Below, piece after piece: positions 38,225 through 49,300 of a stretch of 64,000 bases of DNA. The notes beneath the pieces are model-generated. The model was not told where the DNA came from. It ran no database searches and saw nothing but the letters and a program-made list of their open reading frames with translations. How positions within the stretch are numbered: the stretch's first letter is position 1; the number at the start of each line of letters is the position of its first letter. The DNA comes from Rotaria sordida (taxonomy: Eukaryota; Rotifera; Eurotatoria; Philodinida; Philodinidae). Where the stretch lies: positions 47,681 through 111,680 of the forward strand of contig CAJNOL010000682.1 in the NCBI GenBank assembly GCA_905250125.1. Direction: 5' to 3'. The position numbers were made by a program, and so were the translations under genes.

Positions 38225-40190
38225 AAAGCTTTCGTCAGACCACCGAGCAAGCTGGCTACCGGCTAAAATATTGACTTTTGATTTTATTATCTCAAACGAC
38301 AGGCCATCACTAGAATACTTTTTCTCAACACTTGATCATAAAATCTGATTTTTAGGGTGCTCTGAATATTTTGTACTTTTTTCTGTGTCTACTCATTCGT
38401 ACGAGTTCGGAGACATCTCAAAGATGCAGAAATCTTTACTGTACAAAATTAGTTGACTCATTAAGTTCTACAATATCATTCATCAATTGACAGTGGCAAC
38501 ACATGGACAAAAATGACGATTGGCTAAGAAACAAGATTATCAAGTATTTCGGATCTGGTTACACGAAATCTTACTGTCTCAAAATGATTTATATATTTTC
38601 TGCAAGCCCTTGAAATTCTGCATCATTTAAGGTATTATTTCAATAAATTAGAATAGTGGTAGCAAAAACTTAGTTCATACCACAAATGTTGATGGGTGAT
38701 ACTTATCCCTATCTATCCAGATCCACAATCAAGATACTTCATATTTCATATTCATCCGAATTAAAAGTAAGACTTCAGATATATAATCAGACAACTTCAG
38801 CATATCTCCAAGTACATATTTATAGACATCTTTGTAAACTTCTATAGTTGTCCGTGAGAAAATATGGAATGAAATGTTGTTATCTCATTTCGAATCACTA
38901 ACTCTTTGCTCCAAAGGTACTTATTTAGGTTTTGCAAGTTTTGTTTTATTTTTGAAAAAATTGTATTTCCCTCCGTGTTTGTCACGAAAGCATACAAAAC
39001 TATAAAAATAGTATCCATAGTTGGTAGGTTTTTTTTATCACAACCTATTCTGATAATAAAATGGATAACATATTCGGAATCAACACAAAAAACTACCTAG
39101 AAATAGATGCATTTGAACCAAGTTTTTTCAATGAAAGATCAATTCTCGAGAGCTCACGCACATAGTTTTGAAAAACAATGATGAGAGGGAGCACAGGTGA
39201 GTATTTTCATAAAAAATAAATTTTACCAAAATATATGTAATTCTACGTAGTTTTTTGTGTTGATTCCGAATATGTTATCCATTTTGCTATCAGAATAGGT
39301 TGTGATAAAAAACTGCCAAATATGGACACTATATTTATAGTTTTGTATGCTTTTGCAACAAACATCGAAGAAAAAATACCGTTTTCTCAAAAATAAAACA
39401 AAACTTGCAAAAAAGCTAAACAAGTATTTTTGGAGCAAAGAGTCAGTGATTCGAAATGAGATAATAACATTTCATTCCATGGTTTCTCACGGACAACTAT
39501 AGAAGTTTACAAAGATGTCTATAAATATGTACTTGGAGATATGCTGAAGTTGTCTGATTATATATCTGAAGTCTTACTTTTAATTCGGATGAATATGAAA
39601 TATGAAGTATCTTGATTGTGGACCTGGATAGATAGGGATAAGTATCACCCATCAACATTTGTGGTATGAACTAATTTTTTGCTACCACTATTCTAATTTA
39701 TTGAAGTAATACCTTAAATGATGCAGAATTTCAACGGCTTTCAGAAAATGTATAAATCATTTTGAGCCAGTAAGATTTCGTGTAACCAAATCCGAAATAC
39801 TTGATAATCTTGTTTTTTAGCCAATCGTCATTTTTGTCCATATGTTGCCACTGTCAATTAATGAATGATATTGTAGAACTTAATGAGTCAACTAATTTTG
39901 TACAGTAAAGATTTCTGCATCTTTGAGATGTCTCCGAACTCGTACGAATGAGTAGACACAGAAAAAAGTACAAAATATTCAGAGCACCCTAAAAATCAGA
40001 TTTTATGATCAAGTGTTTAGAATAATGTGACTTGTATACTTTGACATTTTTCATAGACACATCAGAAAGAGCTGATATTTTGAATTTAAAGTATTCTAGT
40101 GATGACGTATTGTTTGAGATAATAAAATCCAAAAATCAAAATTGTAGTGCTGGCTGGCGTCATACAAAATCATTCGGTGGTCTGACGGAT
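38225..40190. repeat. 2-kb palindrome (long inverted repeat, arms about 0.9 kb)
   Basis: The left arm (about 38225-39110) and right arm (about 39225-40190) are reverse complements with scattered mismatches, separated by a loop of about 115 bp. Matching landmarks: AAAATCTGATTTTTAGGGTG (38340s) with CACCCTAAAAATCAGATTTT (39990s); GTTCGGAGACATCTCAAAGA with TCTTTGAGATGTCTCCGAAC; CGTCAGACCACCG near the outer left edge with CGGTGGTCTGACG near 40180. The right arm has an extra insertion of about 75 bp near 40020-40090. Homologous short frames appear in each arm (38906-39100 plus, 39438-39223 minus), as expected of mirrored DNA; they are not convincing genes. No terminal target duplication was found. 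Either a foldback transposon or an inverted duplication. Confidence 0.85.
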
Positions 40191-40602
40191 TCCCTCGTAA
40201 AATAACTTTGAATTTCTTTTGAAAAACCTTTTTAATAGAAAAAAATTATGAAAATAAATGAAATACAATAGAGGACTCCTCTGATTTGACTTTGGATGTT
40301 GAAAGAACTTCATAAATATGTCATGATACTTCTTTTCATGTATTCTTTCACGTAATTTTATGTGCAAAAATGTTCAAGTTTTCAATTGCTGAAATAAATC
40401 TCAACATTCTCCTGTTAATTTTTAATACAGTTCGAAACGCAACATTTATGTAGATCGGTGATGCCACTATCGTGAAACACAGAAAATAATGTTGATCTTA
40501 TTTTTATTGAGTTTCCAAATTGCGAACACTTTTAATAATTAAGTAATATAGTTTTAATTAGAAAAAAATTTATTAACAACAAAAATACATAATAAAAAAA
40601 AA

Positions 40603-40888
40603 CTATTCCTCATCACTACTATCTTCGGCAACTTGTATAAGATCTATATAACGATGAGAAATAAATCTTAAAGCTTTTTGATAAGCATGAAAATCTTTAT
40701 CTTGAATATATATTTGATTTGATAATTGTATTGTCTTTTAAAGTTATAGTACGAGAACAAGATTTGAAAGTACATATATACACAAATGAACCGTTCTTGT
40801 TTTCACGTCTGAACCCATTTAAATGATTATTATATAAGATAGCCTTTTCACCTCTTACAGTTGTTGACCAAGTACAATTTGTAACCAT
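40603..40888 (-). pseudogene. broken FLYWCH-type zinc-finger gene
   Basis: The minus frame from 40888 reads MVTNCTWSTTVRGEKAILYN, then LNGFRRENKNGSFVYICTFK and SCSRTITL. The spacing of R-G, the aromatic residues, Y-x-C and x4-C fits a FLYWCH finger. The expected terminal His of the finger is missing in this frame, which closes at 40697. The neighbouring frame stays open from about there to TAG 40603 and reads HAYQKALRFISHRYIDLIQV followed by an acidic AEDSSDEE end. A frame change therefore splits the coding region between 40700 and 40760. FLYWCH proteins are abundant in bdelloids, both in host DNA-binding proteins and near DNA transposons. Confidence 0.5.
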
Positions 40889-40991
40889 ACTTTGAATTAT
40901 GATATCATTCTTATTCTCAAACTTTTATATTTATATTATTAATAAAATTGAACTCATAATCAGCTATTGCAATTACTAATTAATCAAAGTG

Positions 40992-41747
40992 TTCGCAACG
41001 GTCAGTATGCTCTTCGCCGAAAGCCACATCGTCGAAATGCAGATCGCCGAACTTCGACGAACTGCATTTCGACAAAGTCCCATTTCGGCAATGTGACTAT
41101 CGACTATCTGTATTTTCGGCGGTGTCACTGTCGGCGATATGGCGATCGGCAATTTTTATGCCAATGATTGAATCGAGCAGTTAATAACTAACTCAATTGA
41201 GTGATACAATAAGTTAGGAATCAAGTTAGGGATCAAGTTAGTTACTGACTTGTTCAAGTTAGGGTTTCAGGTAGTTACTAGCTTGCTCAAGTTAGGTTTC
41301 CAGGTAGTTACTAACTTGCTCAAGTTAGGAATCAAGTTAGTGATCAAGTTAATTACAGACTTGTTCAAGTTAGGGTTCCAGATAGTTACTAACTTGTTTA
41401 AGTTAGGAATCAAGTCGGTTAATACCTTGATTAAGTTAGGAATCAAGTTAGTTACTAACTTGATCAAGTTAGGAACCAAGTTGACCATGTCAGCTACTAG
41501 CTTTACTTAGGAACCACGTTAAATTAGTCACTAACTTGATTCAGTGCTAACTCTGATAAGCTAGTAGATGATCGAAATGAATTCGGCGATCTGCATTTCG
41601 ATGAACCTCTTATCGACAATCTGTATTTCGGTGATGTTGATTTCGGCGATCTTTCTTTTCGATAATGTTTGTTTCGGCGCGAGTTTCGGCGATGTTATTT
41701 TTCGGCGATATTGCTTTCGGCGATGAGGCATACAGCCTTCGCAACTT
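40992..41747. repeat. nested inverted structure with two minisatellites
   Basis: The flanks (about 40992-41165 and 41570-41747) are built from a degenerate TTTCGGCGAT-type unit in opposite orientations. Their outermost bases (TATGCTCTTCGCCGAAAGC left, its near-complement right) pair as inverted repeats. The centre (about 41173-41545) is a different array of a unit like CAAGTTAGGAATCAAGTTAG and AGTTACTAACTTG, itself partly palindromic. Open frames across the centre on both strands are repeat artefacts. Confidence 0.75.
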
Positions 41748-41849
41748 AGAAACGCAATAAAAATAAGATCAACGTTATTTTCTGTGTTCCAAATTGCGAA
41801 CATTTTTTCTTAATTGGCTTAATTTTTGTTCGCAATTTGGACGTAGCCG

Positions 41850-44617
41850 CCACTATATAGTGACTCATCATAAGTTTTTTTTTAATTTTATTTCTTATAA
41901 GACATACGCATCAAAAACTGTCATTTTGTGACGCATTGACCTGACGAAGATAATAAGATAAAACATTAATTGAAATGAAGACAGATAACTTCATGATTAA
42001 ATATGACATTTTTTTATTTGGTCATAAAGACTCAATTTGTTTAATTATAATTATCTTGACAAGATGACAAATAACAATAAATAATTTTTTCCCAAAAGCG
42101 TTCCGTACTCAATCGTAGAAATAATTTATTGCTGTTGTAAGAATTATCAACATCTCGATCGACAATTGACATTTGTAGTGTATTCATCTGCACATTGTAT
42201 TTTGAATTTCATCTGAATGCCATCTGGTCATATCACTAGTATCGACAGTCAAATGATTTGATATTTAGATAATAGATAATAGGGTTTGTTAGAGTTCTTT
42301 TGATACTTTTTAATTTCTTAAACGATCAATTTACTATTAAAATTATATTTAAAATGTCTTCGTATGAATAATTTTTCCCATCAGTGTCTATATATTTTCG
42401 TTGCATATATAGTATTATATTCGAAAAAAAAACACTGTTTAAAGAATTTTAATCTAATCCGAAATGATATGGAAATTAGAATTTATTATATGTACACATT
42501 CATTAAGAACATATAAACATTGTTTGATGTTTTGTATTTTCTTCGACCTGGTATGGATCAATACTATAGATTTCTATTTTATTAAAATAAACAATTTCAT
42601 GACATATAATTAGAGGGTCTCAAAATTTCAAAAGTTCATATAGGACTCTATGATACATCAGACTCATGAAGCTTAGAAATACTTCTGTTGCTCTCGTGAC
42701 TATTAGAAGAAAATTACCTCAATTCAATGCATTTATAGTTCTAAGAATAGGGATATAGCTTAACACTATTCTTTTTATTATATGAACTCTATTTTCAGCA
42801 ATGCTTATGTTAGTTTTACACCAATATAAGTAAGTTTTATTCGAAACAAATCATAAAAATTAAGAAATACATTAATTTTGCATCAGTTGAAATTGATCTA
42901 TAATAAAGATGAAAAAGAAAATTTTAATAAAAACATTTCACGATATATCACGCTAAATATTTTTGTACTATTATTCGATCAAAATTTCTATTAAACATCG
43001 ATACAATTTATAGAAAAAAAAAAGAAATATAGATATTCACGAAATTGAATAATATGTCAATGAAAAAAAAAACCATTTATAAATCATTTCTGAACGAGAT
43101 TATATATTGAATTCAAAGATATTATTCAAAATTAAATAAGAGAAAACTTTACAATATTGCTCTATACAATCTCATTGTTCATTTCATTATATTTACTATG
43201 AATAGAATCTATTCTGACGAATTTAGAATGTCACTCTTTTGTTTTTCGTTGCTCTCCTCTTGAGAGAGATCGTCTACTAAAATTTAGACTAATAGAGAAT
43301 TTAATCAATGATATTTGTAAGATGAAATTTAAGTATCATAAACAAATTTTCATGAGAGAAATTTCATTTTTCTATGTATATAAAAGTTGTGCTAATAGAA
43401 AGTCAGATTAAATCTGATCAGTGTTAGTAATGAACAATAGTCTTTTTATGTGATGCTTATGATAACACAATTCTGTATTTAAGAAACATATTATTTAAAT
43501 AGTGGAAAATATACAATTTTTTTTTTTTAATGATGTAGATTTAAATCATCTCAAAACTATTTGACAGACATTATTTCTGAGAATTATTCATTATGAAAGA
43601 TTTGATTCATCTTGCCATAAACTATAAGATTATTCATTTTCTTGTCTTGTAATTATTCCTTCTAAGTCTGTTAAATGCTTCGTGCTTTGGCTTACTATAG
43701 ATTGAGTATTCAGATAATAAATATAACAAATGTTCATTTATTTATATCAGATCAACTTCTATTTATTACTTTGTTTTTTTTTAACTGTGCTTGAAAGATT
43801 ATTATAATAATGAATAACTTCTTTTTTTTTTTCTTTATAAAAAAATTGCATTGAAATGTTGCGTTTATTTGATAAAATATATTATTTGTAGAATTATTAA
43901 GAAATTCATTGAGTCTTTATTTTTCTAGAAAACAACGAGTAATATATTTTAATATAACGAACTGACAGAACTTGTCTGATAGGATAATTATGATTGAAGT
44001 TAGTAGGATCATTTATTTTACTTGTTTGATTGATTGCTGTCTGACATCGTACAAAATGTAGAAGTTATCTATGTAAATTATAAACTCAATTATTAATTCT
44101 AATATTATTGAGAAAAGAAAAGGAAAAGTACTTAAAGTGAAATGTCAATAAACGAAAAACTTACTAAATAAGGTCATTATTAACACAAAAGATCTGTTTA
44201 TCGTTTGTAGTGCATTAGAGTTGTCTCTTTTTCCTATAGAATTGAACAAAAGATGGAAATCATTCGGAAATACAATTGATTAGATTTAACGATCGTTCAA
44301 TCTACAATATTCTTCTTATATAAGAATATTATAGATGATTTTCTTTTGTTATATTTATAACTATTATCAATTTTTTATTTCTTTCGTATTGTTAATTATT
44401 ATATTCAATAAATAAAATATTTTATATTGAATAGAAACTACCTATTCTTTTGTATATTATTATTTTCTTTTGTTTTCATTTGTCATAGTTTATGCATGCG
44501 TAAGGAGAGGATTGAGATATTGACAGTACAAGCGAAAGAAGCTAAAGCAAAAAAAAAATAGCAGGCAGAAAAAGAAAAAAAAAAAGAATAACAATAAATT
44601 TAACATATGAGAAACTT
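41850..44617. other. intergenic, nothing supported
   Basis: About 2.8 kb of AT-rich sequence between the composite repeat and the 3' end of the GPCR gene. No coherent open frame, exon or repeat array was found. Confidence 0.4.
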
Positions 44618-46360
44618 TTAATGCTCAGTCGAATTTGATGTACCATGTAATGATAAATCTTCTTGTTCGAATACCGATGATGATACAGGATCAGGTTGTA
44701 ATTGTATAGCAAGAAGATGACTAGTTCTTTGTGATGCGTATGCTTCACTATAACGTACAACTGAAGATTGTCTTTTTCCATTTTGATCAAGTTGTTTACA
44801 TTTATTTGATTTATTTCCAAATGTACTATCTTTTCTTGATGAAAATTTATTTGTACTACATACTGTTGTATGTGGAAAACCACCTGAATCTGTTGTATTT
44901 GTTGAATTTGAAATCATTTGAACTCGACAACATTTAAATAAATTATGTCTTAAACGTCTTAAACGTGAAATTATTGTTCTATCATCATGTAAATAAGCAA
45001 GATCATTTGCATTTATTGGTCTACCAATAAAAAAATAAAGTAATGCATGTAAAAAATTATTCATTTCTGAACGAAATTCTTTTGCTGTTACTGAATAAAT
45101 AATAATATTAACTGAATGATTAAGATTCATTAATATAATACAAAGAATTTTTATCAAGATTGATATTAATCGACGATAAGCATTTTTTTTATCTTTTACA
45201 TATGGCTGTACACTTAAATATATAACTATTGGAGCTGTTAAACAAATAAAAACAAGATTGACAGTAATCAGCATTACAGATATATTACGACGACGACGTG
45301 AACGACGAACAGAAGTTGAACCAGCTCGTGTTGATGAACGAACAAGTGTTAAAATTATTATTATTGTACAAGCAATCATCGCTTTAATTAAAAACAAAAA
45401 AAGTATTTTTATTATTTGTCTTTGTTATTGTTTTTTTTTTTTTTGTTTACCTGTAAATGGTAAGAAAACATTCATAAGAAGATCTATCCATATCCAAAAA
45501 AAATGAAGTTTTGCATGTTCAGGAGAATTTTCAAGTGAACAATGAATTATATTAACATCAAGTGATAAAATAACTTCTTGTGACATAGTTGTATATTCAT
45601 CATATCGTTCTTGTAATGTTGTATCACGATAAATTGATGAAACTGTTGATGTTGTAAATGATTTATATGCAAGTGATGAACTACTTGTAACTCTTGCAGT
45701 TGGAAAACTATTTAATGAAAATTCATTTGAATCTTGATGAACTAATGTATCTGTTGTAAAATATTTTCCAAATGTAGTTTGATTATTTTGTATATTTTGT
45801 TGTTGATGTTTTTGTTTAAATGAATTATTTTCATAAAGAAAAAAATGACTATTTAACATTGCAAGAAAAAGTCCAAGTAAAAGTGTAACTAAAACAGAAT
45901 GTTTTGGTTTTGACCATGTTTTAGCTAAACGAAGATATTTAGCTGATATAACACGATCAATACTAACAGCAACTAATATCCATGATGAATATTGTGGAAG
46001 AAAATAAATACAAAATGCAAATAAATTACATGTAAATGGTTCATTTTGTATATCATTATTAAAATGATATAATAATATAAAATTAATACAAAATGTTAAT
46101 ATAACACCAAGATCAACAAGAGCAAGACAAGCTAAATAACAAAATGTTGAATATCGTCTCATATTTGCACGAATTAAAACAAAAAATGATAATAAATTTC
46201 CAAATGAACCCAATATAAGTACAAGCACCGGATAAACTTTTAATATAATTATAATGCATGTAAATATTGGTTGTGTTTTAGGATTTACTAGTAAATAAGA
46301 TGCTTGCGGTGGAAAACCGTTCACAGTATTGACTATTTCATCGTTGTTTAATGCCGTCAT
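44618..46360 (-). CDS. class A (rhodopsin-type) GPCR, 2 exons, about 557 aa
   Basis: Exons 46360-45451 and 45381-44618 flank a 69-bp intron; phase 1 matches (ACA G|CG ATG). Helix 1 carries GN at residues 54-55 and helix 2 has LACLALVD. Cys111 starts helix 3, which ends IDRV (135-137) in place of DRY. Helix 5 (HFFWIWIDLLMNVFLPF) spans the junction. Helix 6 is NISVMLITVNLVFICLTAPI and helix 7 ends LNHSVNIIIY, an N-x3-N-xx-IY variant of NPxxY. The second extracellular loop is unusually long (about residues 176-284) and Ser/Thr-rich, with Cys274 placed to pair with Cys111. The C-tail of about 140 residues is Ser/Thr-rich with a CC pair suited to palmitoylation. Looks like a neuropeptide-receptor-type GPCR at the plasma membrane; ligand not assignable. 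Confidence 0.85.
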
Positions 46361-49300
46361 ATATATACATTAAAAAAATTATTTAAATCAATGAACATGA
46401 TGAAATTATTTTTTGTCTTTTTTCTACAAACATATCTAAAAAATATAATAATAATAATAATTTAATATTAGTAAAATCATGTCTTCAAATAAAAATTAAA
46501 AAAAAAACAAAGAAGCTCAAGTGAGTCATTTTATTATTTAGAATAAAAAATATTTATATTTTTGTTCTCAATGAAACAGTACTCGGTAAAGATTTTTATT
46601 TTTAATTACAAAACATTTCTACAAGTATGTTTTGTGTCAGTAATCAAAATATCTCAAAAGAAAAATATTGTAACTTCTCTTCTAGAAAATGTACGATCAA
46701 TACCATATAATAAAGACTACACATATATTTCCAATCTAACTTTAATTGGACACATTCAAATAAATATGTCTATGCCAAAGTCATTTTCTCTTCTTAGTAC
46801 AATTTATGAATAAATAAAATGACATATTTTTATTCTACTACAGTAACAAATTATCGTTAGCAAAAATGTTTTGTTCATCTGAATGAAGAAAAAAAAAAAA
46901 GAAAAAACTTATGATGAAGAATAAAAATAATATTTTCGACAAACGAGCTCGATTGAATTAGTTTGATGGCAATGTCACTTCATCAAAAAATCTATTTTTC
47001 TTCTTTGAATATTAATTGCTGTCAAAAATCTTCTTACTTGTTTCGACATAATGTAATTCTGAATGAGAGTCTTGCTCAAGTTAAATGTCTGTATTCACTC
47101 GTGAATATTTCCATTGACAAGTTTGAATGGAGAAAATTGATGTGTTGTTATAAAATGAATGACAAAATAAAATCTATTCGAATATAGTTTTTTCTCAATA
47201 ATGCATAACAACTAATCGGAGACTTTTTCTTTTAGACAACAGATAATAAATAAAACATAATAACATAGAAATGTGTTGACAGATTTTGTTAAGAACTATA
47301 TGTCGACACAATAAGTGCAGACAAATGCGACAGAAATAGTCTAATATCTTGAGTGATACGCACAATATGTATAAATAAATGACAAGTCCATTCCAGTAAT
47401 ATTTTAAAGCAACTATCTGTCAATAAGACAGATTACATGATTCGACTGATGATAACATCTTGGGAAAATAAGAGATCGTAATATTAAAAAAAAATGAATT
47501 TCAACGATTTTTTTAAATGTTTTTTAATTTTTATATCTATCAAACGTTTCTCCTGCTAGTAAGCATTTCATAGCGGTCTTGTTCTCATCCATTACGACGT
47601 TCTCTTAGATCGGCAGCATGCCTAATCTCATTCTTTTTTTTTTTTGTTCACTGCTAATTCTTTTTCTCTTTATTAAAAAAAATCTTCTTTTCCTTCTTTT
47701 TTTTTTTCGCTCTTCAATCATGAGCATTTACATCGAACGACACAAAAGCTTTGCGCAAATCACTTGTGTGCGATGATCAAAACCTATTTAACCTTGTTGT
47801 ATGTGTCTATAACGCGAATAAAGGCTCATAATTGGAGTGAGTGACGTCGATAAGGGAGAGTGAATGCGAGAAAACGACCGAAAACAGTAGAATTGAACGC
47901 TTTGGGAATAAGAATGAGTGTAACAATAAAATGAGCACGTTTAAAGGATTTTTAAGAAAAAGATAATAAGGTATTTTGTTTTTTTCTTTTGTAATTTAGA
48001 TAAAACTAAATACAACAATCAAATTAAATAAACTTGTATACAAAATAATTGTACGATTTAAGTACAAAAAAATAAAATAAAATAAAATAAACTAATTTCT
48101 TATAGAATTCTTTTTGTTTATTTTTTTATTTTGTCTTATTTTATCAATATAAATATTCTCATTCATTTTATGATGAGTGTTGATAGATCTACTCGGATAA
48201 ATTACACGTCAACTGAATATTCATAATAACAAAGTGATTCATTAACCAAATGACTAACCTTTTATTATATATTATTCCCATGAAAAATAGTGTCATTTAT
48301 TCGATTATCTGTTTTATATAAAAAAAAAAAAAACCATAGCTTGATCTTGTTTGATGATTGAGAATAAAAAGTGTCTAAGGTCAAAATAGAATCATGGGTG
48401 TCAAATAAATTCTTATTACCTCGAGCAATATTATCGTCTCACATCTTTCTATACTGATGGAAGTTGATATTTATAATACATGTACTAGAAGTCAAGATTT
48501 ACTTTTGGATTTGCACTTTCTATGTATTATTCTTACAGAAATACAAGTAACGTCAATATCTTAGAAAATTTTTAATTATTTTTAGAAATATTTGGTATGC
48601 ATGATAAGTAATGTTAGATACAAGGTATTGGCCTGAAGGAAGATTGATAAATCGTATCGCTTGAAAAAAAAAAATAATGATAATAAATCGTATATCGTTA
48701 TTAATATATCTGCTTTCCATCGTCATCTATCACTTGCTACAGTGAATCCAAGTATTTCCTTATTTCGTAAAGTATTTAACATGTTTTAAGTACAGATTAT
48801 TTGATCTAATTTACAACATTCAATATTCTCGGCAGTTTAGTTTTATTTAATAAAAGAAAGAAACTATAACTTAATTCAGAAAAATGCCTATTATCAAGTA
48901 ACTCACCAGTCACTATGAGAATTATTTTGCTTTATATATAATTTATTCGTAAGTTTTGTTTTTTTTTTCTATACGTTACAATCACCAGAAAAAAAAAGAG
49001 AGATCGAATAATTATTGGTTTTTTTCTCCCTTCATAATGGTTTGCATAAATAACAGCAGAAATGCAAAACTGATATGCAGAAAAAAGTAAAAGTTACGCG
49101 TATTGTACGAACAACTGAACGACTGTAATATTTTCTGATTTCAACAAATTTAATAATTATTAAAAACTAAATTTCATGATTTTGATATTATTTGTATCCT
49201 TGTAGCAATAAAATATAGAAAGATAAAATTCTATCATAAAATCGACCTAGATCACCAGCACATATATTATAAATATCATCAAATACTGATCTAGAAATAT

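Larger units (their letters stand above)
40477..41787. mobile_element. composite repeat element with 33-bp inverted ends
   Basis: A 33-bp inverted repeat (40477-40509 and 41755-41787, one mismatch; inner half CAATAAAAATAAGATCAAC) bounds a 1.3-kb segment. Just inside or outside it are three copies of CCAAATTGCGAAC (40515, 41789, and complemented at 41828-41840). GCCACTAT occurs directly repeated at 40463-40470 and 41849-41856, a possible 8-bp target duplication. Inside lie a broken FLYWCH frame (40603-40888) and a second, nested inverted-repeat structure (about 40992-41747) filled with two minisatellites. Class uncertain: FLYWCH fingers often accompany Mutator-type transposases, but no transposase is present here. 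Confidence 0.55.

Noticed and set aside
38906-39438. Pair of similar short proteins on opposite strands
   Set aside because: They are mirror copies within the palindrome arms, have no splice or family support and are phenylalanine-rich by composition.
41250-41510. Long open frames on both strands (Leu/Lys/Val-rich)
   Set aside because: Produced by the CAAGTTAGGAATCAAGTTAG-type tandem repeat; both strands stay open for the same reason.
45258-45506. Plus-strand frame over the GPCR intron
   Set aside because: Shadow of the minus-strand GPCR coding sequence.
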